Source: Betaproteobacteria bacterium (GTDB lineage: Bacteria; Pseudomonadota; Gammaproteobacteria; Burkholderiales; Ga0077523). Taken from it: a stretch of DNA of 64,000 nucleotides. Under the pieces are notes generated by a model. It searched no databases and was not told where the DNA came from. It saw only the letters and a list, made by a program, of their open reading frames with translations. The stretch covers positions 1 through 64,000 of the forward strand of contig WGLR01000001.1 in the NCBI GenBank assembly GCA_016125475.1, given 5' to 3'. Each line of letters begins with the position of its first letter. The stretch's first letter is position 1. The position numbers and the translations under genes were made by a program. Shown here one piece after another: positions 1-7,655 of this stretch.

Positions 1-72
1 CAGGAAGACTTCACGTCGGGTCTTCTTCCGCTTGCTCGCGTACTCCGCATCCGAAAAACTCATCTGGCTCAT
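1..72 (-). CDS. IS5-family transposase, first 24 codons only
   Basis: The visible N-terminus contains SDAEYASKRKKTRRE, the typical opening of IS5-subgroup DDE transposases. A strong ribosome-binding site (AGAGGAGG) lies 7-8 bases upstream of the ATG at 72-70; a second ATG three codons on is a less likely start. The catalytic DDE core lies beyond the window, so activity cannot be judged. Confidence 0.85.
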   Translation of the reverse strand, partial: MSQMSFSDAEYASKRKKTRREVFL

Positions 73-137
73 CTCGACGCCTCCTCTGCGTCCATCAACG
101 CTTCGCCAGTTGTTCGGTAGACTTAATCAGACCTTCC
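1..137 (-). mobile_element. IS5-family insertion sequence, transposase-proximal end; element continues past the window edge
   Basis: The outer end reads, on the minus strand from position 137 inward, GGAAGGTCTGATTAAG, which resembles the terminal inverted repeats of IS5-group elements. Directly outside it lies CTAG (138-141), fitting the 4-bp YTAR target duplicated by IS5 elements. The transposase start codon lies 65 bp inside the end. The other end and the second CTAG copy are outside the window. The insertion interrupts an ATPase gene read in the same direction. Confidence 0.85.
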
Positions 138-285
138 CTAGCGAATGCAGAAGCTTTATCGCGGAAAGCACGTTTGTCTTTCCGCTCCCATTCGGCCCAA
201 TTAGGACGGACAAGTGCTCGTGCGGCTCGAACGTTGTCATTACGCACGACCTGTAGTTTTTGATCGTCAGTTTCTTGATGTGCAT
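127..285 (-). pseudogene. AAA ATPase truncated by the IS5 insertion just after Walker A
   Basis: Read from the ATG at 285-283 the frame gives 52 residues. It opens with KLTIKNYRS, the standard N-terminus of SMC-like/OLD-type AAA ATPases, and has an intact Walker A, GPNGSGKT, at residues 30-37. Host sequence ends at CTAG (138-141); the last two codons and the stop lie inside the IS end. Walker B and all later motifs are lost or displaced beyond the IS. The longer antisense-frame reading (95-391) lacks these motifs and is a shadow. It sits downstream of the attC site in the same direction as the DUF2806 gene, so it is probably the next integron cassette. ATPases of this class often belong to anti-phage systems, but too little remains to assign one. 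Confidence 0.8.
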
Positions 286-330
286 TTATAGCAAGCCATG
301 GTGACACGCGCCGATGGGAGCGATTGTGAC

Positions 331-420
331 GCCTAACGCCAGCGATGAGCCGCGAGCAAAGTGCATTGCACTTTGTGAGTCGGGCGACCACCGGGAACGG
401 ACTCCATCGCTTTGTTAGGC
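331..420 (-). other. Integron attC recombination site (59-base element)
   Basis: Outer core boxes GCCTAAC (331-337) and GTTAGGC (414-420) are perfect inverted complements matching RYYYAAC/GTTRRRY. Inside them AGCGATG (341-347) pairs with CATCGCT (405-411). Pairing then continues as AG/CT only if C404 is left unpaired, the extrahelical base typical of attC. The centre holds a near-perfect palindrome, CAAAGTGCA-T-TGCACTTTG (357-375), as a variable terminal stem. The TAA stop of the DUF2806 gene lies inside the core box, as is common in gene cassettes. This combination is hard to explain as an ordinary terminator. Confidence 0.88.
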
Positions 421-1272
421 ACTCGGAAATTCAACTTGAACTCCTTTCTTCTTGTACTCCGACAAAAGATAAGGCGGAAACTCCGGAATCGGGGCTGCGC
501 CGCTGATTTTGGCCAGCTGCTGGCCCGCTTTGGTCAGCATGATGGTGCCAACATCGAGCTTGTTCTCGCTCTGGGCTGGCATTTGAAAGAGGAGTGGTTT
601 GCCGAAGTACGTAAACGCAAACCTTTGCGGAAGATGCTCCAGGAGGAACGTTTGGATCCCGCCGTATCGAATGAGCCCGATGGCTTCGAGATGATTTAGC
701 GTGGTGAAGTTGATACCAGCGCTCTTGTAGATCTCAGCACGGTGATCAAACACCACTGGAAACACGTCGCCACCGACGATACCAAAACTACAGAGCTTCG
801 TGAATAGCAACGCGTCCTGTTTGTCCAGGGTTGAAACGAGCTCGACCGTACGTTTCGAAAAGGTGCCTGGCTGACTGGCCTCTCCCGCGAGCAACGCGGA
901 CCAATGACTTTGCATCTCTGCGTCCGAGATTGTTTTGCATTTCTCAAAGAAATTGGCGATCCAATCGTTCTCCATATTTGACGGATCTGCTTTCGAATCG
1001 AGTCGTTCAGCAGCACCGGCGGCTATTCTCTCGATGTTCTCCTGGTTCCGGCCCTCCTCTTGAACCATTCTTACGAGCGCCCGCTGCTGGATTTCGGAGA
1101 TCTCGATCTGCGCCAGTGCCTTTATCTTTTCGGCTTCTGCCTCGGCTTGCGCCACTCGCTTAATATGATGCGGCTCGTACAGCACACCAACGGCCGCCGA
1201 GATTTTCTCGATCAGTACAGTCGCCGGCTTCGACAGCTCGCCGAGGTTTATTAGAGAGGTCCCATCGGACAT
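415..1272 (-). CDS. DUF2806 family protein encoded on an integron cassette
   Basis: A 285-residue protein with the layout I know for DUF2806: an N-terminal stretch mentioning an LYEPHHIKR-like element, a charged Ala/Glu/Ile-rich helical segment (about residues 40-95, probable coiled coil), and a conserved block around residues 100-140 containing DWIANFFEKCKTIS and LLAGEASQPGTFS, then a winged-helix-like C-terminal half. No catalytic motif or signal peptide is visible; molecular function is unknown. The stop codon overlaps the attC core box and the start lies about 12 bases from a GCTAGGC sequence (minus strand, 1290-1284) that may be the other cassette boundary, so the gene nearly fills its cassette. 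Base composition is clearly lower in GC than the genes from 1,696 onward, consistent with transfer. GGGAG precedes the start. Confidence 0.8.
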   Translation of the reverse strand: MSDGTSLINLGELSKPATVLIEKISAAVGVLYEPHHIKRVAQAEAEAEKIKALAQIEISEIQQRALVRMVQEEGRNQENIERIAAGAAERLDSKADPSNMENDWIANFFEKCKTISDAEMQSHWSALLAGEASQPGTFSKRTVELVSTLDKQDALLFTKLCSFGIVGGDVFPVVFDHRAEIYKSAGINFTTLNHLEAIGLIRYGGIQTFLLEHLPQRFAFTYFGKPLLFQMPAQSENKLDVGTIMLTKAGQQLAKISGAAPIPEFPPYLLSEYKKKGVQVEFPSA

Positions 1273-1695
1273 TCTTTTTTCTCCCGCCTAGCTTGATTTG
1301 GGGAGACAGGTTTGCTGCATAACATCACCCCCTGTTAAATATCACGGGTGGAATTATTCAATCCGTACTCACACTTACACGACATTTCTCAGCACACTGA
1401 GACTGTATATCATTTCAGTACTCCGAAGGTTACCACGCGGGTCCGACAAGACCCCAGTCACCCCCCTCTCCATTCTCCGCTCCGGGACACATTACGGGGC
1501 CGCTCCGCGAGATTGCCGGTGTCGCGCTCACAGCATACGAACGGTACATTTCCATGTCCATCGCACGCCGTCCCGACGGTCGGAAACGGGATCGCGATCG
1601 TGGCCTTCGGCCCTCACGCAGAAGCTCGCGAAGCAGGCGCGTGCCACGAGTTGCGCGAGGCGACGACGCGACCAGAGGGGCGGGCACGGAAGAAG
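1273..1695. other. Non-coding junction between cassette remnant and chromosomal genes
   Basis: About 420 bases with no credible gene. The first ~150 bases are AT-rich and match the cassette region; from about 1,450 the composition becomes typical of the chromosome. GCCTAGC at 1284-1290 differs by one base from an integron core box and may mark the cassette boundary or an attI remnant. No integrase reading frame could be found, although on cassette orientation it would be expected on this side. Confidence 0.5.
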
Positions 1696-3216
1696 TCATC
1701 CGCCGCTCTTCCGGGCCATTTCGTCCAGGAACCTCGCCGTCGCCTGATACCGTGGAAACGCCTGCGCATACACATCACGCCTGGCGGGGTCCGGTCGCAG
1801 CGTGTCTTCCGGCACCACGCACCTGGCGACGGCGTGCTCCACGTCGCGGAAGAGTCCCGCGGCCGTGGCCGCGAGCATGCACGCCCCGAGCGCGGAGTCG
1901 CCGTGCCGGATCGTGCGCGTTTCCAGGCCCGTCACGTCCGTGATGATCCGGGACCAGACCGGCGATTGCACGACGCCGCCTGACAGCACGGCAGAGGTCA
2001 TCGTGAGCCCTTCGCGTTCGAACATGCCCAGACAGTCGCGCAGGGAATACGCGACGCCCTCCATGACGGCGCGCACGAAGTGCGGCCAGCCGTGCCGGAG
2101 GTCCAGCCCGGTGAAGCTGCCGCGAAGGTCCGGGTTCCAGTATGGCGCTCGCTCCCCCTGCAGGTAGGGGTGGAACATGAGCCCCTCCGCACTCGGCGGA
2201 CACTCCGCCGCGAGACGATCCATGGTCTCGTAGGTGAACTCCGGCCCGTCGGTGCCGCGCAGGCTTCGGCAGAGATCGCGCAGCCACTTGAGCGACGTCG
2301 CACACGCATTCGTGCCCGCCTGCTTGTAGAACCGGCCGTCGGCGACATGCGGATACGTGATCACGCCGGGATGGAATGCCGCCCGGTCCGTGACCGTCAT
2401 CGCCCCGCCCGCGCTGCCGACGCGCAGCATGCCTGCGGCCCCGGGCGCGAGCAGGCCGCATCCGACCATCTCGGCCGCCGAGTCGAGCGTGCCCGCGATC
2501 ACGGGAATGCCGGCCGGCAGCCCGAACGCCTCCGCCGCCTCGCCGGTCACGGTGCCGACGATCGAGAGGGCATGCCGGAGACGCGGAAACGCGTCCGGCG
2601 GCAGCCGGCTCGCCCCGAGGAGCTCGGGCGACCACGCCCTGCGTCGGGCGTCCAGCATGAGCGTCGCGGCCGCGCTGCCGTAGTCCATGACCGCCTCGCC
2701 GGTGAGCCGGAAGACGAGGTAGTCCTTCGAGCTGAGCAGCGTTCGCGTGCGCGGCAAGGCGTCGGGTTCGTGATTCCAGATCCAGAGCAGTTGCGGCAGC
2801 GTCCATGTGCACCCGGCATCGTTCAGTGCAGTGTGTGCGAGAAGGTCACCGTGCGTACCGGCGAGCGCCGCAACCTCGTCACCACTGCGCTGGTCGCTCC
2901 AGAGAATCGCGGGCCGGACCACGCGCTTCGCGTCATCGAGCAGCACGGGGATGTGCGCGGCCGAGCAGATGCCGATTGCGGCGATGCGATCGACGGTGCC
3001 AGCGGTCATGGAACGCAGTTCGTCCACGGCGCCGCGCAACGCGACGAGCCAGTCCGCGGGGTCCTGCTCCGCCCAGCCGGGTCGGGGACTCTGCGTGGGA
3101 TACGGGCGAACCGCGGACGCGAGCAGGCGACCGGACTCGTCCATCAGCACACATTTCAGGCTGCTCGTGCCGAGGTCCATGCCCAGCACGCAGCGCGCAG
3201 TGGCGTCCACCATCAT
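1696..3216 (-). CDS. FGGY-family carbohydrate kinase, xylulokinase-like
   Basis: A full-length 506-residue sugar kinase that would phosphorylate a pentulose or similar sugar with ATP in the cytoplasm. The N-terminal ATPase fold shows the phosphate-1 motif MDLGTSSLK (13-21). Asp245 in AGTLDSAAEMVG is the expected catalytic base. Later come GERAPYW, shared with xylulokinases, and SGGV..SPVW of the adenosine region. The start has two adjacent ATG codons behind GGGGAG. The downstream neighbour is the integron remnant and the upstream neighbour an orphan binding protein about 100 bases away; no sugar isomerase or permease is adjacent, so the substrate is open. Xylulose is the best guess from similarity alone. 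Confidence 0.85.
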   Translation of the reverse strand: MMVDATARCVLGMDLGTSSLKCVLMDESGRLLASAVRPYPTQSPRPGWAEQDPADWLVALRGAVDELRSMTAGTVDRIAAIGICSAAHIPVLLDDAKRVVRPAILWSDQRSGDEVAALAGTHGDLLAHTALNDAGCTWTLPQLLWIWNHEPDALPRTRTLLSSKDYLVFRLTGEAVMDYGSAAATLMLDARRRAWSPELLGASRLPPDAFPRLRHALSIVGTVTGEAAEAFGLPAGIPVIAGTLDSAAEMVGCGLLAPGAAGMLRVGSAGGAMTVTDRAAFHPGVITYPHVADGRFYKQAGTNACATSLKWLRDLCRSLRGTDGPEFTYETMDRLAAECPPSAEGLMFHPYLQGERAPYWNPDLRGSFTGLDLRHGWPHFVRAVMEGVAYSLRDCLGMFEREGLTMTSAVLSGGVVQSPVWSRIITDVTGLETRTIRHGDSALGACMLAATAAGLFRDVEHAVARCVVPEDTLRPDPARRDVYAQAFPRYQATARFLDEMARKSGG

Positions 3217-3321
3217 CTCCCCAGGGCAAGGCTCCGGAAGGCTCGCACGTGCGTGGCGCCCGCTGCTTCATCGAGCGCGGCCTGCGGGGCACACCGCCAG
3301 GGGCCCCGCAGGCCGGTCACG

Positions 3322-4545
3322 TCACCGGCCGTGCAGCAGTTCCCCGATCTGCACCCAGTGCTTCCCGTCGAACCGCATCATGTAGGCATCCTGGACGGTT
3401 GCGTAGTCGTCGGGCGAAGTGTCGATCAGGATCCCGTCGCGATACATGGGATTCCTGAAGCCCTTCAGCGAGGACGCGACGCGCATCACGTTCTCGCGCG
3501 TGAGATCGTCCCCGCAGCGCCGCAGCACCTCCTCGATGGACTTGCCGAGCGCATACCCGTAGAGGTTGTAACCGTCCTCCGGCACACCGGAAGGATTGTA
3601 TTGCTTCATGAACGCGAGGTATTCGACGATCGCCGGATCCGACATGGATTGCTCCGAAAGCGTCTTGAGGGCACCCGTCGCGATGAGTCCGACCGACTTG
3701 TCCAGGCCGGCAGGCGTCAGCACCGCGTCCGGGTGCAGGCAACCGGAAAAGAGGAAGCGCACCGGGCGCCAGCCCACCTCGTAGGCCCGCCGGATCGCCT
3801 GCGCACAGGCCTTCGGCGTGAGGCTGTAGATGAAGAGTGCATCGGCTCCGCTCTGCTTGAGGGACACGATCTGCGAGTCGACGGTCGGATCGGTGACCTC
3901 GAACGAGACCTCGGCCGTCGCGTGCCTGCCGGAGGCGGCGAGCTCGTCGTCGAGGCCGTGCAGCAGGTCCTTGCCACCGTCGTCGTTCTGGTAAAGCACG
4001 CCGACGCGCGCGTCAGGATGCTCCTGCAGCAGATAGCGCACGTGCATGCGGGCCTCGGTGTAGTAGTCGGGACCCCAGGTCATGCTCATCGACCACGGAA
4101 AGTGTTTCGGGTCGTTCCACTTCGATGCGGCGCTGATCAGGAAGAGCTGCGGGACCTTCTTGGCGTTGAGGTACTTGCGGGTCGCGGAATTCGTGGGGGT
4201 CCCGAGCGGCGCGGCGATGAACAGTACGCGCTCCTCCTCCACGAGGCGGCGCGTCTGCTCGACGGTCTTGGGCGGGCTGTAGCTGTCGTCGAGAGAAATC
4301 CACCGGATCTTTCGGCCGCCGATCCCGCCTTGTTCGTTGAGACGCGTGAAGTAGGCGGTCAGCGTGTGCCCGATGGCGCCGATGGCCGAGGCGGGGCCGC
4401 TGTACGCCATCGTGTTGCCGACCCTGATCTCGGTATCGGTCACCCCCGGACCGTACGTCTTGTCCGCGCGAGCCTGCCCCGACGACAGTGCGACGAGGCA
4501 TGCGAGAACCATCGGGACCACCAGCCTTCCGTGAGACTTGTCCAT
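3322..4545 (-). CDS. Periplasmic ABC-transporter substrate-binding protein, LivK/branched-chain amino acid type
   Basis: A 407-residue exported binding protein of the Peripla_BP_6 class. A basic N-terminus and hydrophobic stretch (VVPMVLACLVALSS) end at a likely Ala-x-Ala cleavage site, followed by TDTEIRVGNTMAYSGPAS, the usual opening of LivK-like proteins, and ARVGVLYQNDDGGKD at the inter-lobe region. I chose the ATG at 4545 because GGAGGAGG lies immediately upstream; the longer frame would translate that ribosome-binding site. No LivH/M/G/F genes are adjacent, so it is an orphan in this window and its ligand (amino acid, aromatic acid or other) cannot be told. Confidence 0.85.
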   Translation of the reverse strand: MDKSHGRLVVPMVLACLVALSSGQARADKTYGPGVTDTEIRVGNTMAYSGPASAIGAIGHTLTAYFTRLNEQGGIGGRKIRWISLDDSYSPPKTVEQTRRLVEEERVLFIAAPLGTPTNSATRKYLNAKKVPQLFLISAASKWNDPKHFPWSMSMTWGPDYYTEARMHVRYLLQEHPDARVGVLYQNDDGGKDLLHGLDDELAASGRHATAEVSFEVTDPTVDSQIVSLKQSGADALFIYSLTPKACAQAIRRAYEVGWRPVRFLFSGCLHPDAVLTPAGLDKSVGLIATGALKTLSEQSMSDPAIVEYLAFMKQYNPSGVPEDGYNLYGYALGKSIEEVLRRCGDDLTRENVMRVASSLKGFRNPMYRDGILIDTSPDDYATVQDAYMMRFDGKHWVQIGELLHGR

Positions 4546-4907
4546 GCGTTCCTCCTCCCGTGACATCGATCTTCGACTCGACTGCTACGCGCAGGACGAT
4601 TCGTGACGAGTCCGCGCGCGCTGGTCTGCGGCCGCCAGCTTCGTGTCCGGTCGACTCCGCGCCAGCGCGCGCCGATCGACCGGTTCAATCGGATTCACGT
4701 AACGAGGACATCACAGGTGCCGGGAGGATCGCTCGCCTCCCGCGCGGCATTCGTCGGGGGCTCGTGCTGCCGTGCAGCAACGCGCAGCACGCCGCGACTT
4801 CCCGACGCCTCGAGGTTCTCGCCGGTCATGTTACGGCAACCGCACTCGAGGCAGTGGGGTGAATCGCGTTCACGACGTAGGATGCGCACCGGCCCGGGCA
4901 AAGGTGG
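4546..4907. other. Intergenic region without a visible gene
   Basis: About 360 bases between the binding-protein start and the end of the antiporter-TIR gene. It should hold the promoter of the binding-protein gene. No convincing -35/-10 pair, terminator or small gene was recognised. Confidence 0.4.
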
Positions 4908-6674
4908 TCAGGTCTTGCCTTCCGCGACGCGGCTCGCGTGAATGAGGTCCAGGACGAGCGGGCCGACAGGTTGCGACTGCGCCGCCGCGCGTTCGCGCCA
5001 GGCCTCGGCTGCGGCGAGTTCGCGCCCCCGAAGCAGCCAGTCCGCGCCGCGGCCCCCCTCCGCCCAGAGCCGCGCCCGTTCGGACAGGCGTGTGTGTTCC
5101 CTGAGCCACGGGCCGTTCGCTCGCAGCGCATCGCGCAGGCGACCGCGCTGGCCCGCATCGGCGAGATCGACCGTCCCGGACTGGGGAAAGACCTGCACGT
5201 CTCCGAGCGTTTCCGGGAGATCTTCGGGCGGCACGTTCTCCACGAAGATCGGGAACAGCCTCTTGCCATGTTCCGTCACGCGCTCCAGCTCCCACCGGCA
5301 CCATCGGGAGGCGATCGACGCACGGCTGACGAGCCATACGACGATGTCGGAGCGGCGGATGAAGTGATCGAGTTCGTCCTGCCATCGCTCGCCAAACGGG
5401 AGATCCCGCGTGTCGAGAGTCACTTCGAAGCCGTCGGCCTCCAGCACGCCGACCAGTTCGTCCGCACGCCGGAAGTCCTGCCGCGAATAACTGACGAAGA
5501 CGCGCAGCTTCCGGTCCGCGGGATCGTCGGCGCCGCGCACGCGAGCGGCCAGTGCGACGAGAACGGGCGTGAGGCCCATCGATATCGTGACGGCGAGCAC
5601 GAGGAATTCGGCGGTGGCCGGCGGGATCAGCGCGTGCGCCGAGGCCATCCCGAAGATCACGAACGCGAATTCACCGCCGGAGGCGAGCAAGGCGACGAAG
5701 CCCAGGGCCGAGACCCGGTCGTGCCCGCTGGTGCGCGCGATCAGACCCAGCACGGCCGCCTTGATCGCCATGAAGGCCGCCACCATGCCCAGGACGGCCA
5801 GAGGGGACGAAACGAGCAGGCCCATGTTCACCGACATCCCGGTGGCAACGAAGAACAGGCCGACCAGGAGGCTCCTGAACGGCTCGACGGCGGACTCGAA
5901 CTCGTGCCGGAAGTCCGAGTCCGCCAGCAGCAGGCCCGCGAGAAACGCACCGAGAGCCATCGACAGCCCCGCTTCGGCGAGCAACAGGGGTACGCCGACC
6001 GCCACGAGCAGCGCGGTGGCCGTGACGATCTCCTGCGTTCTCGACGCAGCGACGACTCGGAGCAGCGGGCGCAGCACGAGGCGGCCACCGATCACGACGG
6101 CGGCGATCGCGATCACCGCCGTCGCGAGGGACCGCCACGTGGCGGACGGCGTGCCGGCAACGCCGGCTTCGCCCATCAACGGAATCAGCGCGAGCAACGG
6201 AATGACCGCGAGATCCTGGAAGAGGACCACGGCGAGCGCCGACCGCCCGTGACGCTCGTGCAGTTCGGCTCGCTCTCCGAGCAGCTGCAGCGTGCAGGCC
6301 GTGGAAGAGAGCGCGAGGGCGAGGCCGATCACCACCGCGATGCGCAGGTCGAGCCCGAGCGCGAACCCGGCCAGCCCCAGCAGCAGTCCGGTCGCGGCGA
6401 CCTGCGCGGCACCCAGCCCGAACACCGAACGGCGAAGCAGGCGCACCCGTTCCGGGTCCAGCGCGAGACCGGTCACGAACAGCATCAGCACGATGCCCAG
6501 TTCGGAAAGGTGCAGGATCTGCCCGACGTCCGTGATGAGTCCGAGGCCCGAAGGTCCGACGAGAATGCCCGCGACGAGATAGCCCGGCACGGCGCTCAGC
6601 CCCAGCCGCCGGAAGACCGGAACGACCACGATCGCGGCGGCGAGCAGGATGACGATCTCGTGGAGGGCGTTCAT
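4908..6674 (-). CDS. CPA2 (Kef-type) cation:proton antiporter with a C-terminal TIR domain
   Basis: A 588-residue fusion. Residues 1-380 form a Na_H_Exchanger/Kef-like membrane domain with about 12 hydrophobic segments. These include VPGYLVAGILVGPSGLGL, the FQDLAVIP motif (152-159) with the Gln-Asp pair typical of Kef proteins, GAFLAGLLLA and ASGGEFAF (331-338). Where family members usually carry a TrkA-N/RCK nucleotide-binding domain, this protein has a TIR domain (about 389-480). It starts RVFVSYSRQD and carries SRWCRWELERV with Glu462 at the position of the TIR NADase catalytic glutamate. The last ~100 residues (LREHTRLSERARLW, LLRGRELAAAEAW) match the linker seen after TIR in large bacterial TIR proteins. 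The frame is continuous and lacks TrkA-N. Role is inferred only: NAD-dependent gating or NAD cleavage linked to ion flux. A methyltransferase gene lies 112 bases upstream. Confidence 0.88.
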   Translation of the reverse strand: MNALHEIVILLAAAIVVVPVFRRLGLSAVPGYLVAGILVGPSGLGLITDVGQILHLSELGIVLMLFVTGLALDPERVRLLRRSVFGLGAAQVAATGLLLGLAGFALGLDLRIAVVIGLALALSSTACTLQLLGERAELHERHGRSALAVVLFQDLAVIPLLALIPLMGEAGVAGTPSATWRSLATAVIAIAAVVIGGRLVLRPLLRVVAASRTQEIVTATALLVAVGVPLLLAEAGLSMALGAFLAGLLLADSDFRHEFESAVEPFRSLLVGLFFVATGMSVNMGLLVSSPLAVLGMVAAFMAIKAAVLGLIARTSGHDRVSALGFVALLASGGEFAFVIFGMASAHALIPPATAEFLVLAVTISMGLTPVLVALAARVRGADDPADRKLRVFVSYSRQDFRRADELVGVLEADGFEVTLDTRDLPFGERWQDELDHFIRRSDIVVWLVSRASIASRWCRWELERVTEHGKRLFPIFVENVPPEDLPETLGDVQVFPQSGTVDLADAGQRGRLRDALRANGPWLREHTRLSERARLWAEGGRGADWLLRGRELAAAEAWRERAAAQSQPVGPLVLDLIHASRVAEGKT

Positions 6675-6786
6675 GTCCGCCCCCGCCCGTCAGGGGTCCG
6701 TGCGGCGGACCGCCGCGCCCCACTGCCCGGCGCGATGCCACGTGACGACATGCGCACGGGGAAACCTCGATGTCGCCACGGACGTA

Positions 6787-7554
6787 TCAGCGGACCACCT
6801 TCCCGCCCACGGTGATCAAGGTGGGAAACGTGACGTACAGCTCGTCGTCGACGAATCGTGCGTTCATTGCCCGGGTGTCCCGGCCAGCGTCTTCCGCGTA
6901 GGCCGCACGGATGCGGGCACGATCGCCATCCTCGGGGAACGAGCGGGCAAGGAGGCTTTCGGCCGTCACCTCCCATGCATACCGGTGCCGACGAACGATG
7001 GTGAGACCCGCGTCTTCCATGAGCGCGGCCACCTCCTCCTCGGGAAGCGCCCTGGTGTGCGAGGGATCGCGCCACTTCTCGATCTCGTTGTAGGCGTCGG
7101 CCTTTTCCGCGGGCGGGGCGGCATCGATGACCACGACGTGACCACCCGGCTGGCACACGCGGACCATCTCGCCGAGCACTGCGCCCGGATCCTCGATGTG
7201 GTGAAACGCGTACCGGGTGACGACGAGCGAAAAGCTCGCATCGTCGAAGGGCATGCGATGAACGTCGCACACCTGCCAGGTGACGTTGCCGACGCCGGTG
7301 GCCTCCTGCAGCGCCCGGGCCTGCGCGAGCATCGTCGGGGTGATGTCGATGCCCGTGACGTGCCGGGCCACCTTCGCGAACGCGCACGCGAGCACCCCGG
7401 GACCGCACGCGACGTCGAGCACGTCGTCGCGTGCGCTGACTCCTGACACGGCCAGGGCGACCGCCGTCGCCGATTCCGCGGAATGGTGACTGGCCTGGAA
7501 CAGCGGCGCCTGTTTCGTGAACTGGTCGAGTATCTGCTGTCTGTGCGAATTCAC
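6787..7554 (-). CDS. Class I SAM-dependent methyltransferase (Methyltransf_11 type)
   Basis: A 255-residue cytosolic methyltransferase. The AdoMet-binding motif I is VLDVACGPGVLACAFA, followed by VTGIDITPTMLAQAR (motif with acidic ribose-binding Asp) and the VCDVHRMPFDDASFSLVVTRYAFHHIEDP block typical of UbiE/BioC-like enzymes. A GTG start at 7554 preceded by GAGGGGTG is preferred over the longer frame, whose first 51 codons have no family resemblance. The substrate is unknown. It is read in the same direction as the antiporter-TIR gene downstream and the sensor kinase gene upstream, with about 100 bases between each. Confidence 0.85.
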   Translation of the reverse strand: MNSHRQQILDQFTKQAPLFQASHHSAESATAVALAVSGVSARDDVLDVACGPGVLACAFAKVARHVTGIDITPTMLAQARALQEATGVGNVTWQVCDVHRMPFDDASFSLVVTRYAFHHIEDPGAVLGEMVRVCQPGGHVVVIDAAPPAEKADAYNEIEKWRDPSHTRALPEEEVAALMEDAGLTIVRRHRYAWEVTAESLLARSFPEDGDRARIRAAYAEDAGRDTRAMNARFVDDELYVTFPTLITVGGKVVR

Positions 7555-7655
7555 GGTGTCACCCCTCGGGACAGTCCTCCGGCCACTGTACCAAAGGCAC
7601 CGCGCACGCGCGGGGTCACGTCCCGGGCCAGCATCCCGCCGACCCGTCCCGCCGA

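Noticed and set aside
95-391. 98-codon minus-strand frame across the attC and IS end
   Set aside because: The neighbouring frame holds a real Walker A and a typical ATPase N-terminus; this one has no recognisable motif and runs through the attC palindrome.
1334-1340. GTTAAAT as a second attC core box
   Set aside because: Matches GTTRRRY, but no partner box or inner pairing could be found at a sensible distance.
1696-4545. Kinase and binding protein as a complete sugar-uptake operon
   Set aside because: No permease or ATPase genes are present, and the binding protein is of the amino-acid (LivK) class.
2080-4563. Very long plus-strand frame of 827 codons
   Set aside because: It lies opposite the kinase and binding-protein genes, has Arg/Ala/His-rich shadow composition and no domain; a product of high GC at third positions.
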